A stretch of DNA of 19,153 nucleotides from Anaerolineaceae bacterium UBA2260 (GTDB taxonomy: Bacteria > Chloroflexota > Anaerolineae > Anaerolineales > Anaerolineaceae), in NCBI GenBank assembly GCA_002347485.1, contig DDXM01000008.1:14691-33843 (forward strand). Reading direction: 5' to 3'. Made by a program: the position numbers and the translations under genes. The notes below the pieces were generated by a model. It was not told the DNA's origin. It saw nothing but the letters and a program-made list of their open reading frames with translations, and did not search any database. This document shows, one piece after another, positions 1 to 7,380 of the stretch (positions are counted from its first letter, which is position 1; every line of letters starts with the position of its first letter).

Positions 1-270
1 GTTCTTGTGAACGTCGAAAAAGAGGTTTCAGGCAGCCACTTAACCAGTGAAGCCGCTGAAACCCCCATCGAGAACCTTGATCTCTCCGTGCGCGTCTTCA
101 ATTCGCTGAAGCGCACCGGGGTAAAGACTGTCGGTGATGTGTTGGAATTATTAGAAAAAGGCGATGAAGCTGTTATGTCCATCCGCAATTTTGGCGAAAA
201 GAGCTTGGATGAACTTCGCGACAAAATGATGGAAAAAGGCTTCATGCAAGACGAAAAAGAGTTGGAGTAG
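1..270 (+). CDS. rpoA: RNA polymerase subunit alpha, C-terminal part (5' end outside window)
   Basis: This is the 3' end of rpoA, read in the frame that begins at base 1, so the true start lies upstream of the window. The visible protein is the alpha C-terminal domain (alpha-CTD), which contacts promoter UP elements and activators. The stretch beginning PIENLDLSVRVFNSLKR matches the first helix region of the domain, with Arg, Asn and Lys at the positions that in E. coli (R265, N268, K271) contact DNA. The second half, SIRNFGEKSLDELRDK, matches the helix-hairpin-helix part. A short acidic tail follows. The stop codon is 6 nt before the rplQ start, so the two are co-transcribed. The order rpoA-rplQ-truA-rplM-rpsI is the conserved end of the bacterial ribosomal super-operon. 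The identification is secure; only the N-terminal boundary is unknown. Confidence 0.97.
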   Translation, partial: VLVNVEKEVSGSHLTSEAAETPIENLDLSVRVFNSLKRTGVKTVGDVLELLEKGDEAVMSIRNFGEKSLDELRDKMMEKGFMQDEKELE

Positions 271-276
271 GTAGAT

Positions 277-654
277 ATGCGTCATCAAATCGCAGGATTT
301 AAACTTAGTCGTGGAAAAGACCAGCGCACCGGCTTACGCCGCACGATGGTCAAGCAATTATTTGAACACGAACGCATCCAGACCACCCGCGCAAAAGCGT
401 TGTTCATTCGTGGTGAAGCGGAAGAACTCATCACGCTGGCGCGGCGCAGCGGCAAGGGAACTGATGCAGAAAAAGTACATGCCCGCCGTCTCGCGGCCGC
501 CCGCCTGGGCGACGCTGCCATGGTGCGCAAACTTTTTGATGAGATCGCCCCGCGTTACGAAAACCGCAACGGCGGTTACACCCGTATCAACCGATTGGGA
601 CCCCGTCTCGGCGATGCTGCTGAAATGGTGTTAATCGAGCTGGTTGAAGAATAA
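277..654 (+). CDS. rplQ: 50S ribosomal protein L17
   Basis: L17 is a structural protein of the large ribosomal subunit, located near the peptide exit tunnel. The protein has 125 residues, within the family range. The N-terminus MRHQIAGFKLSR followed by GLRRTMVKQLFEH matches the family's MRH..KLNR and R..L..L..HE.I.TT pattern, and the segment ERIQTTRAKA is its signature. The rest is rich in Arg and Lys and ends in GDAAEMVLIELVEE, as is typical. The ATG at 277 is 6 nt after the rpoA stop, and a GGAGTAGG sequence inside the rpoA tail can act as its ribosome binding site. This implies coupled translation within the operon. Confidence 0.97.
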   Translation: MRHQIAGFKLSRGKDQRTGLRRTMVKQLFEHERIQTTRAKALFIRGEAEELITLARRSGKGTDAEKVHARRLAAARLGDAAMVRKLFDEIAPRYENRNGGYTRINRLGPRLGDAAEMVLIELVEE

Positions 655-683
655 TCCCTCCGGCGAAAGCTGGTTGGAAGGGA

Positions 684-1454
684 ATGGCACTTTACAAATT
701 TATCCTCGCTTACGACGGTACTGATTTTTCCGGTTTTCAACGCCAGAGAAAAGCGCGCACTGTCCAGGAAGTGCTTGAAAAAACGCTCAAGGAAATGGGA
801 TGGCAGGAAAAGGCCATCCTGTTCGCCGGGCGCACCGATGCAGGTGTTCATGCCTCAGGGCAGGTCGCGTCATGCGCGCTGGATTGGCAACACTCATCTG
901 CTGATCTACGCAGTGCGTTGAACGCCAGGTTGCCGGATGATGTATCCATTTTGGAGGTATCCAAAGTTGAAGCCGAATTCCACCCCCGTTATGACGCTTC
1001 AAGCCGCAGATACCAGTACACCATCTACCACGCGGAGGTTCGACACCCCCTGAGGGAGCGCTACGCCTGGCGCATCTGGCCGGAATTGCAGAAGGAACGT
1101 CTTGACCGGGTAGCTGCTCTACTCTCTGGCAGGCATGATTTTGCAGCTTTCGGCCGGGCGATGAAGAAGGGCGGCAACACTATCCGGGAGGTCTTTACCA
1201 GCCGCTGGGTGGCTGAGAATGACACCCTGCGCTATGAGATAGAAGCCAATGCGTTTCTCTATCACATGGTCAGACGATTGGTCTACGTGCAGGTGCGATA
1301 CGCCCAGAAGGGGCTCAGTTTCGAAGAGGTTGAAGATGGTCTCAACCATCAGACGCTCTTAAAGCCCGGGTTGGCACCCGCACATGGATTGTCGCTGGTA
1401 CAGGTCAATTACAGCGGAGCTCGAGATGAAATGAACGAGGATGAAGCAAATTAA
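684..1454 (+). CDS. truA: tRNA pseudouridine(38-40) synthase TruA
   Basis: TruA isomerises uridines 38-40 of the tRNA anticodon arm to pseudouridine in the cytoplasm. The protein has 256 residues, normal for the family. It opens with YKFILAYDGTDFSGFQRQ, the TruA N-terminal signature. The catalytic aspartate is Asp52 in the motif FAGRTDAGVHASGQV. Further family landmarks are DASSRRYQYTIY in the middle and FLYHMVRRLV near the end, followed by a GLAPAHGLSLVQV segment close to the C-terminus. A GGAAGGG ribosome binding site lies just before the ATG. It sits 29 nt after rplQ in the conserved ribosomal gene order. Nothing appears missing or altered. Confidence 0.96.
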   Translation: MALYKFILAYDGTDFSGFQRQRKARTVQEVLEKTLKEMGWQEKAILFAGRTDAGVHASGQVASCALDWQHSSADLRSALNARLPDDVSILEVSKVEAEFHPRYDASSRRYQYTIYHAEVRHPLRERYAWRIWPELQKERLDRVAALLSGRHDFAAFGRAMKKGGNTIREVFTSRWVAENDTLRYEIEANAFLYHMVRRLVYVQVRYAQKGLSFEEVEDGLNHQTLLKPGLAPAHGLSLVQVNYSGARDEMNEDEAN

Positions 1455-1463
1455 TAAATACTC

Positions 1464-1481
1464 GGACGGCAAACGCCGTCC
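1464..1481 (+). promoter_or_regulatory. Perfect 7-bp hairpin in the rplM leader
   Basis: GGACGGC (1464-1470) pairs perfectly with GCCGTCC (1475-1481) around the tetraloop AAAC. The hairpin fills most of the 42-nt gap between truA and rplM. Its 3' side ends 4 nt before the purine-rich GGAGATGAG ribosome binding site of rplM. No run of T follows, so it is not an ordinary terminator. L13 operons in other bacteria carry leader structures for autogenous control; whether this one does that is inference. Confidence 0.5.
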
Positions 1482-1496
1482 AATGGAGATGAGAGA

Positions 1497-1922
1497 GTGG
1501 ACAAAACTTACGTCCTAAAAGGAAAACAGGAACCTGAATGGCTGCTGGTGGATGCCGCCGGTCAGGGAGTTGGTCGCCTCGCGACCCAAATCGCCCATTA
1601 CCTGTTGGGCAAACACAAACCAACCTATACTCCGGGTGTCGATATGGGAGACGTGGTTGTGGTGATCAATGCTTCGTTGCTGGATATCCCCCAGAAGCGT
1701 CTTGAAGAGAAGAATTACTACAAGCACTCAAATTACCCTGGTGGTCTCAAAACTGTGAGCATGAAAGACCAGATGAAAAATCATCCTGATCGGGTGATCA
1801 CATCTGCGGTTTGGGGTATGCTGCCGCATAATCGTATGGGACGCGCTCTGTTGAAGCGTCTCAAAGTGTATGCTGGAAGCGAACATCCGCATGCTGCGCA
1901 AAACCCGAAACCGGTTGCATAA
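1497..1922 (+). CDS. rplM: 50S ribosomal protein L13
   Basis: L13 is an early-assembly protein of the large ribosomal subunit. The protein has 141 residues, against about 142 in E. coli. The family signature is clear: KTYVLKGKQEPEWLLVDAAG, then GRLATQIAHYLLGKHKPTYT and GDVVVVINA. Later come KNYYKHSNYPGG and AVWGMLPHNRMGR, the standard L13 landmarks. The start is GTG at 1497, chosen because the reading begins exactly at the family N-terminus and GGAGATGAG lies just upstream. A perfect hairpin precedes this site. The stop overlaps the ribosome binding region of rpsI, 15 nt before the rpsI start, the usual L13-S9 pairing. Confidence 0.97.
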   Translation: MDKTYVLKGKQEPEWLLVDAAGQGVGRLATQIAHYLLGKHKPTYTPGVDMGDVVVVINASLLDIPQKRLEEKNYYKHSNYPGGLKTVSMKDQMKNHPDRVITSAVWGMLPHNRMGRALLKRLKVYAGSEHPHAAQNPKPVA

Positions 1923-1937
1923 AGGAGCAGGAAGAAC

Positions 1938-2333
1938 ATGTCGATTCAGTATTTTGAAGGTATTGGACGCCGCAAAGAAAGCACTGCGCGAGTACGCATT
2001 ATGAGCGGTACCGGCAGGTTCCTCGTCAATGATCGACCCCTCGAGGAATACTTCCCGCGAACCGGTGACATCGAAGCCATCCTTGGACCGTTGTCGGCTG
2101 CAGAACAGGACCGTGCAACCTTTGACATCACCGCGGTTGTGCGTGGCGGTGGCGTTACCGGTCAGGCGGATTCTGTGCAGTTAGGTCTGGCGCGCGCGCT
2201 GGTAAAATTAAATGTGGAAAATACCGCGCTGCTACGTAAGGGTGGGTTCCTCACTCGTGATCCACGTGTGAAGGAACGCAAGAAACCAGGTCTCAAGCGA
2301 GCCCGCAAGGCACCTACTTACACCAAGCGTTAA
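1938..2333 (+). CDS. rpsI: 30S ribosomal protein S9
   Basis: S9 is a small-subunit protein whose basic C-terminal tail reaches the P-site tRNA anticodon loop. The protein has 131 residues, as expected. It shows GIGRRKESTARVRI at the start, GGGVTGQADSVQLGLARAL in the centre (the S9 signature), and the tail KKPGLKRARKAPTYTKR ending in the conserved Lys-Arg that touches tRNA. An AAAGGAG ribosome binding site overlaps the end of rplM. It closes the conserved ribosomal cluster; the following genes have unrelated functions. Confidence 0.97.
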   Translation: MSIQYFEGIGRRKESTARVRIMSGTGRFLVNDRPLEEYFPRTGDIEAILGPLSAAEQDRATFDITAVVRGGGVTGQADSVQLGLARALVKLNVENTALLRKGGFLTRDPRVKERKKPGLKRARKAPTYTKR

Positions 2334-2364
2334 ATCTCCAGGTATCCATCCTGGTTCGGATGAG

Positions 2365-2454
2365 ATGCGGTTGTTGCAGGGCGGTCTGGATATGGTGATC
2401 GAATACGGTCAACGTCCAAAAGCCCGGGAACATGCGCATCTCTTTCTTTATTAA
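2365..2454 (+). CDS. Possible 29-codon ORF or gene remnant between rpsI and mazG
   Basis: The 129-nt gap between rpsI and mazG is longer than the other gaps of the + strand block and contains an ATG-initiated frame of 29 codons ending in TAA, 8 nt before the mazG start. Its translation begins MRLLQGGLDMVIEYGQ and ends AHLFLY. The frame stays open upstream as far as the end of rpsI, so it could also be the tail of a deleted gene. There is no good ribosome binding site ahead of the ATG, and I do not recognise the sequence. I list it only because the gap needs an explanation; it may well be non-coding. Confidence 0.2.
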   Translation: MRLLQGGLDMVIEYGQRPKAREHAHLFLY

Positions 2455-2462
2455 GAGGTAAG

Positions 2463-3884
2463 ATGAGCGGACATAAGATCAAAGAGCTGATTTATTGCGG
2501 AGTGCTGGCGGACCCCGAGTCGGCAAGGCAGGCTGCCAAAGCTGCAACGTTAATCATGACGCGCGGCAAGTACGCCGCGGAATGGCTGCGAGAGGTCGGA
2601 ATAGATGGCGGGATTACCTGGGAGTTTGGGAACGGGGAACCAGGCCAGGAGATCGAACGTATTCACGATCAATTGACAGCCCATGCTCCTGAATGTGAGG
2701 ATATTCGAGTTTTATACCTGACGCCGGTGCAACCCTTTTCAATCGATATGATTGGGAGACAGCTGGCAGGGCAGGCGGAATATGTCGTGGAAATCCCGGG
2801 CGGGGATCCTCTGACCGCTTTATCCAACCTGGATGTACCTGGTGCGATCGGAGCGGTACAATCGCTGGATGGGCTGAAGATCATCGGTGACGCTTTCCCG
2901 GTATTCTCAACCGGCATGGCTGTTCATTTGAACCTGGCGGGCATCAACTTGCGAAAAACCAGCATTCTGGCATCTCTGCGCCAGGTCTATCCCGACAGCC
3001 ATGTACTCTACGAGTTCGAAAACGATAAATGGCAGCCCATTGCTCTACGCGATCTGGATAAGGTCAGCGGGGAGATCACGGGACTTTACATCCCCGCTCT
3101 GGCAGAAGATTCTACTCTCGAAAACTTCATGCAAGTGATCGCGAGGTTGCGAGCGCCAGACGGCTGCCCTTGGGACCGCAAGCAAACGCACACCAGCCTG
3201 AGGCCCTATTTGCTGGAAGAGGCGTATGAAGCGCTTGAAGCGCTTGATAATGGAGACATGTCCGCGCTGCGCGAAGAGCTGGGCGACATCCTGCTGCAGA
3301 TCGCGCTGCACACGCAGATCGCGGTGGAGAACGGCGAGTTCACCATCGCAGATGTGCTGCAAGGCATCAACCGCAAGATCGTTTCACGCCATCCGCACGT
3401 GTTCGCCGATGTGAGCGTGCGGGACGACCGGGATGTGGTGCAGAACTGGGAAAAGCTGAAGGAAATTGAGCGCGCGGAAAACGGGAATGCGCATCAGAAG
3501 GGTTTGCTGGATGGCATCCCGGCGATCCTGCCGGCGCTCTCGCAGGCGCAGTCCATCCAGGAACGCGCGGCGCGGGTGGGATTTGATTGGCCGGAGATCC
3601 AGCCGGTGATCGAAAAAGTGATGGAGGAATTACAGGAGGTCAGCCAGGCGCAAAACGCCCTCGAACGCGAGCACGAGCTGGGCGACCTGCTTTTCGCGGT
3701 GGTCAACCTGGTGCGCTGGCACAAGGTGGATGCTGAATCCGCGCTGCGCTACACCAACACGAAATTCCGCAAACGCTTCGCCTACCTGGAATCCAGGGCT
3801 AAACAAGCAGGCCGCGAGCTGCAGAAAATGACGCTGGAGGAAATGGACGCGTTATGGGAGGACGCAAAGGCGTTCGATGATTGA
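2463..3884 (+). CDS. mazG: MazG-family nucleoside triphosphate pyrophosphohydrolase with degenerate N-terminal methylase-like domain
   Basis: MazG proteins hydrolyse (d)NTPs to the monophosphate and pyrophosphate, cleaning non-standard nucleotides from the pool. The 473-residue protein has two parts. Residues ~218-473 are a full double MazG unit: ARLRAPDGCPWDRKQTH, then EExxE at 252-256 with its partner ELGD at 272-275, and a second EELQE at 388-392 with ELGD at 405-408. These acidic residues bind Mg2+. Residues 1-~212 align in outline with the tetrapyrrole/SAM-methylase domain fused to MazG in YabN-type proteins: PGGDPL at 112-117, a QVYPDSHVLYEF segment, and LYIPAL before MazG. The glycine-rich GxGPGD motif expected at the N-terminus is absent. 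The start is ATG 2463 with AAGAGG upstream. The pyrophosphohydrolase call is firm; any activity of the N-domain is doubtful. Confidence 0.9.
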   Translation: MSGHKIKELIYCGVLADPESARQAAKAATLIMTRGKYAAEWLREVGIDGGITWEFGNGEPGQEIERIHDQLTAHAPECEDIRVLYLTPVQPFSIDMIGRQLAGQAEYVVEIPGGDPLTALSNLDVPGAIGAVQSLDGLKIIGDAFPVFSTGMAVHLNLAGINLRKTSILASLRQVYPDSHVLYEFENDKWQPIALRDLDKVSGEITGLYIPALAEDSTLENFMQVIARLRAPDGCPWDRKQTHTSLRPYLLEEAYEALEALDNGDMSALREELGDILLQIALHTQIAVENGEFTIADVLQGINRKIVSRHPHVFADVSVRDDRDVVQNWEKLKEIERAENGNAHQKGLLDGIPAILPALSQAQSIQERAARVGFDWPEIQPVIEKVMEELQEVSQAQNALEREHELGDLLFAVVNLVRWHKVDAESALRYTNTKFRKRFAYLESRAKQAGRELQKMTLEEMDALWEDAKAFDD

Positions 3885-3896
3885 CATATTTTATGT

Positions 3897-3914
3897 GCGG
3901 GGTGAAAAACCCGC
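3897..3914 (+). terminator. Weak hairpin after mazG
   Basis: GCGGGG and ACCCGC form a short GC-rich stem, with one bulged base, around a GAAAA loop between mazG and the ftcD -10 box. There is no proper T-tract, so termination would be partial at best. It lies immediately upstream of the TATAAT at 3920. Confidence 0.3.
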
Positions 3915-3919
3915 TCGGT

Positions 3920-3925
3920 TATAAT
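3920..3925 (+). promoter_or_regulatory. -10 box (TATAAT) of ftcD
   Basis: An exact TATAAT lies 23 nt before the chosen ftcD ATG (3949), with an AGAGAGAGGA ribosome binding site in between. No recognisable -35 element is found 16-18 nt upstream. A TTGACA at 3881-3886 is 33 nt away, too far to belong to it. Confidence 0.5.
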
Positions 3926-3948
3926 TGTGCCAAAGAGAGAGGACAACC

Positions 3949-5484
3949 ATGCCACAACCCCTGATCGAATGTATTCCGAATTTTTCTGAAGCGCGCAGAC
4001 CTGAAGTGGTGGAGGCGATCATCGCCGCGATCCAGGAGGTGGCGGGGGTGAGCGTGCTCGATCGCCACTCGGACCTCGACCATAATCGCACCGTTATCAC
4101 CATGGTGGGCGCGCCTGCCGCGATCGAGGAAGCCGCTTTTCAATCGATCAAAAAAGCCCAGGAACTGATCGACCTCGACCTTCACCAGGGGGCGCACCCG
4201 CGCATCGGCGCGGCGGATGTGGTGCCATTTGTGCCCATCAGCGAGGTCAGCATGACCGAGTGCGTGGAACTTGCGCGGCGGTTGGGCAAACGCGTGGGAG
4301 AGGAATTATCCATTCCAGTATATTTGTATGAAGAAGCCGCGAGTAAACCGGAGAGGCAGAACCTGGAGAATATCCGCAAGGGACAATATGAAGGACTGAA
4401 AACCGAGATCGAGACGGTTGCCGAGCGCCTTCCGGATTTTGGACCGGCGAAACTGGGAAAAGCCGGAGCTACCGTGATCGGCGCGCGTGCACCGTTGATC
4501 GCCTTCAATATTTATCTAACCACCTCGGATGTGGAGGTCGCCCAGAAGATCGCCCGGGCGGTGCGTAATTCATCCGGCGGGCTGCGCTTTGTCAAAGGCA
4601 TGGGTGTGCTGGTGGAGGGTATGGCGCAGGTTTCCATGAACCTTACCAATTTCCGCAAAACCCCATTATTCCGCGTGGTCGAGTTGGTACGGCGTGAAGC
4701 GCAGCGTTATGGTGTGGGGATCCATCATAGCGAGTTGGTGGGATTGATCCCGCAAGAGGCGTTAATCGATTCTGCAGTTTGGTACACACAACTGGACCAA
4801 TTCGAACCGGAGCAGATTCTTGAGAACCGTTTATTCGTGGCGCAGGCACAATCAACAGCCACAACGGAAAACCCTTACTTTTTCATTGAACAACTTGCCA
4901 GCGCAAACCCGACCCCGGGTGGTGGGTCAGCCGCTGCTTTCACCGCAGCGGAGGCAGCCGCACTTGTGGCGATGGTGGGGCGCGTCACGGTAGGGAAGAA
5001 AAGCTACGCGGCAGTAGAATCGCGCATGTGGCAAATGATCGAAGAAGCCGATAAACTCCGCCTGGCGTTGACCAAAGCTGTGGAGGAAGACGCGGAAGCG
5101 TTTAACGGATTTATGCGCGCGCTCAAACTGCCCAGGAATAACGACGAAGAGATCGCTGCGCGGTCCGCAGCGATGGAGGAGGCAACGCTTGAAGCGGCAC
5201 GCGTTCCGCACCGGGTGGCTGGGTTGGCAATGCAGGTTCTGCGCCTGTCGCTTTCGGCGGTTGAATACGGCAACCTGAATGCCATTTCGGATGGCGCGTC
5301 AGGCTTTCACCTGGCGGCGGCGGCTGTGCGTGGCGCAACCTTGAATGTCAAGATCAACTGCAAATCCCTGCAGGACCCCACCCGGGCTGATGCGATGCTC
5401 GCGGATGTTCAGGGATATGAGCAGAAAATCAGCGCATTGGAACAGAAAGTTTACGAGCTTTTAAGGCAACGAGCGCAATTCTAG
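3949..5484 (+). CDS. ftcD: Bifunctional glutamate formimidoyltransferase / formiminotetrahydrofolate cyclodeaminase
   Basis: The protein transfers the formimino group from N-formiminoglutamate to tetrahydrofolate and then deaminates formimino-THF to 5,10-methenyl-THF plus ammonia. Of its 511 residues, ~1-300 are the transferase (N- and C-subdomains; IECIPNFSE at the start). GAHPRIGAADVVPF contains His83, equivalent to the catalytic His82 of mammalian FTCD. Residues ~305-511 are the all-helical cyclodeaminase with its glycine-rich NPTPGGGSAAA motif. Both activities are fused as in mammalian FTCD, whereas many bacteria encode only one or split them. ATG 3949 was chosen over the in-frame TTG at 3925 because the former follows a good ribosome binding site and begins the conserved N-terminus. 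No histidine-degradation (hut) genes are visible here, so the role may be general C1 supply. Confidence 0.93.
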   Translation: MPQPLIECIPNFSEARRPEVVEAIIAAIQEVAGVSVLDRHSDLDHNRTVITMVGAPAAIEEAAFQSIKKAQELIDLDLHQGAHPRIGAADVVPFVPISEVSMTECVELARRLGKRVGEELSIPVYLYEEAASKPERQNLENIRKGQYEGLKTEIETVAERLPDFGPAKLGKAGATVIGARAPLIAFNIYLTTSDVEVAQKIARAVRNSSGGLRFVKGMGVLVEGMAQVSMNLTNFRKTPLFRVVELVRREAQRYGVGIHHSELVGLIPQEALIDSAVWYTQLDQFEPEQILENRLFVAQAQSTATTENPYFFIEQLASANPTPGGGSAAAFTAAEAAALVAMVGRVTVGKKSYAAVESRMWQMIEEADKLRLALTKAVEEDAEAFNGFMRALKLPRNNDEEIAARSAAMEEATLEAARVPHRVAGLAMQVLRLSLSAVEYGNLNAISDGASGFHLAAAAVRGATLNVKINCKSLQDPTRADAMLADVQGYEQKISALEQKVYELLRQRAQF

Positions 5485-5512
5485 TTCACGAACACGACCA
5501 AGGAGATACCGA

Positions 5513-6067
5513 ATGGGAATCAAGGCGGATAGCTGGATCAGAAGGATGGCGCGGGAAAAAGGCATGATCGAACCGTTTGTGGAGAACCAGGTGCGCGACG
5601 GCGTGGTTTCTTATGGGCTTTCCTCGTATGGTTACGATATCCGCGTGGCGGATGAGTTCAAGATCTTTACCAATGTGTTCAGCGCCATCGTTGATCCGAA
5701 GAAATTCGACGAACGCTCAATGATCGACTTTAAAGGTGATGTGTGCGTGATCCCGCCCAATTCCTTCGCCCTGGCGCGTACGATCGAATATTTTCGGATT
5801 CCGCGCTCGATTCTCACCATTTGCGTGGGCAAGAGTACCTATGCTCGCTGCGGCATCATTGTTAATGTGACCCCATTCGAACCCGAGTGGGAGGGGTACG
5901 TGACGCTGGAGATTTCCAATACCACCCCGCTGCCTGCCAAGATCTACGCAAACGAGGGGATCGCCCAGGTGCTCTTCTTCGATGGCGATGACGTGTGCGA
6001 GGTTTCCTACGCGGATCGTAAAGGGAAATACCAGAAGCAGCAGTCTATCCTGCTGCCGCGTTTGTAA
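5513..6067 (+). CDS. dcd: dCTP deaminase
   Basis: Dcd deaminates dCTP to dUTP, the first step of one route to dTMP. The protein has 184 residues and follows the family closely: VSYGLSSYGYDIRVADEF, then IPPNSFALARTIEYFRIPR, GKSTYARCGIIVNVTPFEPEW and VTLEISNTTPLPAKIYANE. Glu133 in TLEISN corresponds to the catalytic glutamate. AAGGAG at 5500-5505 is a clear ribosome binding site for ATG 5513. It follows ftcD by 28 nt and is probably co-transcribed with it; ftcD product methenyl-THF can be reduced to the methylene-THF needed for dTMP synthesis. The dUTP made must be hydrolysed; no separate dUTPase is seen in the window. Confidence 0.95.
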   Translation: MGIKADSWIRRMAREKGMIEPFVENQVRDGVVSYGLSSYGYDIRVADEFKIFTNVFSAIVDPKKFDERSMIDFKGDVCVIPPNSFALARTIEYFRIPRSILTICVGKSTYARCGIIVNVTPFEPEWEGYVTLEISNTTPLPAKIYANEGIAQVLFFDGDDVCEVSYADRKGKYQKQQSILLPRL

Positions 6068-6074
6068 AAGAGGA

Positions 6075-6080
6075 TATAAT
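6075..6080 (+). promoter_or_regulatory. -10 box (TATAAT) giving a probably leaderless mRNA
   Basis: An exact TATAAT ends 9 nt before the ATG at 6090. Transcription normally starts 6-8 nt after the -10 box, so the mRNA would begin within a few bases of the start codon. There is no ribosome binding site at the usual distance. No convincing -35 element is present. Confidence 0.5.
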
Positions 6081-6089
6081 CACTCCGAA

Positions 6090-7355
6090 ATGAAAAATCG
6101 ACTCTCATTGTTATTCACATTGGGCATGGGTCTGATTTTGGCTTACGCCGCGAGCGGATGCACGATCGTGCAGTCTTTCATGCCAACAGAGACGCCAACC
6201 ATCACGCCCACACAACCGCCGACAAACACGCCGCAGCCTTCACCAACCATCACCCCAACACTGACCGAAGTGCCGTATTATATCGACGCAACCGTCATGG
6301 CGCTGGACCAGCAGGTGCCCATTCTTATTTATCACCGTTTTATTCCTGATCGTGTCGGACCGACAACATCAATGAAAATGCAGTTGTCCGAATTTAAGAA
6401 TGAACTGGAATTATTTTATGAACATGGTTTTTCGCTCGTCTCGCTTTATGATTGGATTCATGGCACCAGCTATGTTCCGCCAGGCAGACGACCGTTGATC
6501 CTGACCATTGATGATGTATGGTATGGTGACACTCTTTTTATCAATGAAGATGGTTCATTATCCGACCTTTCCGCATTGGGAATATTGTACGATTTTTACC
6601 AAGAGCACCCTGATTTTGGTTATCATGCCGCTGTTTTTGCGATCTATGGGGATAAGCACTACGCTGTAAAACAGGTTGGGGATATGTTCATTGGACCCGA
6701 TAATTCTACTTGGACCACTCCAGCCTGGCGGATAAAACTGGGGAGTACAATCGCATGGGCGGTTGAGCATGGCATTGAAGTATACAATCACACATTTTTA
6801 CATTTGTCCATGACGGATCTTTCGAATACGGACATTCAGGACCAACTTTTCAAAAATGATTTGGTACTACGTGATCTTTTGAGTGAAGCCGGACGTGAGG
6901 ATTTAATCCCCCAGCTAAAAAATATCATCGCATTACCTGAAGGCAAGTGGCCGTCTTCCCAAAGTGGAAAGAACGTTGTATTGAATTACGAAGATCCAGA
7001 AGGCAAACCGGTTTTAGCGGTTATGGAAGCTTACAATCTTGATGCAGCTCAATTTACACCATCCTATTTCAGTGATGAGTTCAATCCTTTCGCCATTGCT
7101 CGCATTACAGCCTCACCGTATTTTGTACAATATATAATTCAAAATATAGATGACCTTCCACCGGCGCGAGTCTGTACATTGGGTCCGATCAAACAGGAAC
7201 AGGAAAATGATGTCGTTGTACTGCAGGAACAAATCTTGAAAGCTCTCAACTCTGGAACATGTTCCGAAGGTGTATACCATGTCAATGGGTTAATCTTTAT
7301 CGCCCGGGATGGAAGCGTGGATCCACACACACCTCCCGAAATTCCAACAAATTAG
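6090..7355 (+). CDS. Lipoprotein with polysaccharide deacetylase (NodB/CE4-like) domain
   Basis: This is a predicted surface lipoprotein of 421 residues. Residues 1-24 are a signal peptide ending in a lipobox-like AASGC (Cys24). Residues 31-58 are a Thr/Pro-rich linker. From ~76 on it resembles the NodB homology (CE4) fold: VPILIYHRF, the acidic motif TIDD at 139-142 (usually TFDDG), and NHTFLH at 233-238, whose two histidines match the metal-binding HxxxH. CE4 enzymes remove acetyl groups from peptidoglycan, chitin or other glycans. The third-motif RPPYG is not clear (LPEGKW may replace it), so the substrate is uncertain. The domain is interrupted by unusually long insertions. GC content is lower than in its neighbours, particularly from 6400 to 7350, which suggests separate origin. 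The 108-nt in-frame upstream extension overlaps dcd and lacks a signal peptide. Confidence 0.75.
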   Translation: MKNRLSLLFTLGMGLILAYAASGCTIVQSFMPTETPTITPTQPPTNTPQPSPTITPTLTEVPYYIDATVMALDQQVPILIYHRFIPDRVGPTTSMKMQLSEFKNELELFYEHGFSLVSLYDWIHGTSYVPPGRRPLILTIDDVWYGDTLFINEDGSLSDLSALGILYDFYQEHPDFGYHAAVFAIYGDKHYAVKQVGDMFIGPDNSTWTTPAWRIKLGSTIAWAVEHGIEVYNHTFLHLSMTDLSNTDIQDQLFKNDLVLRDLLSEAGREDLIPQLKNIIALPEGKWPSSQSGKNVVLNYEDPEGKPVLAVMEAYNLDAAQFTPSYFSDEFNPFAIARITASPYFVQYIIQNIDDLPPARVCTLGPIKQEQENDVVVLQEQILKALNSGTCSEGVYHVNGLIFIARDGSVDPHTPPEIPTN

Positions 7356-7380
7356 ACAGTTTTTTGAATTAAATCTCATC

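Noticed and set aside
3881..3925. TTGACA (3881) with TATAAT (3920) as one promoter
   Set aside because: The spacing is 33 nt, about twice what a sigma-70 promoter allows.
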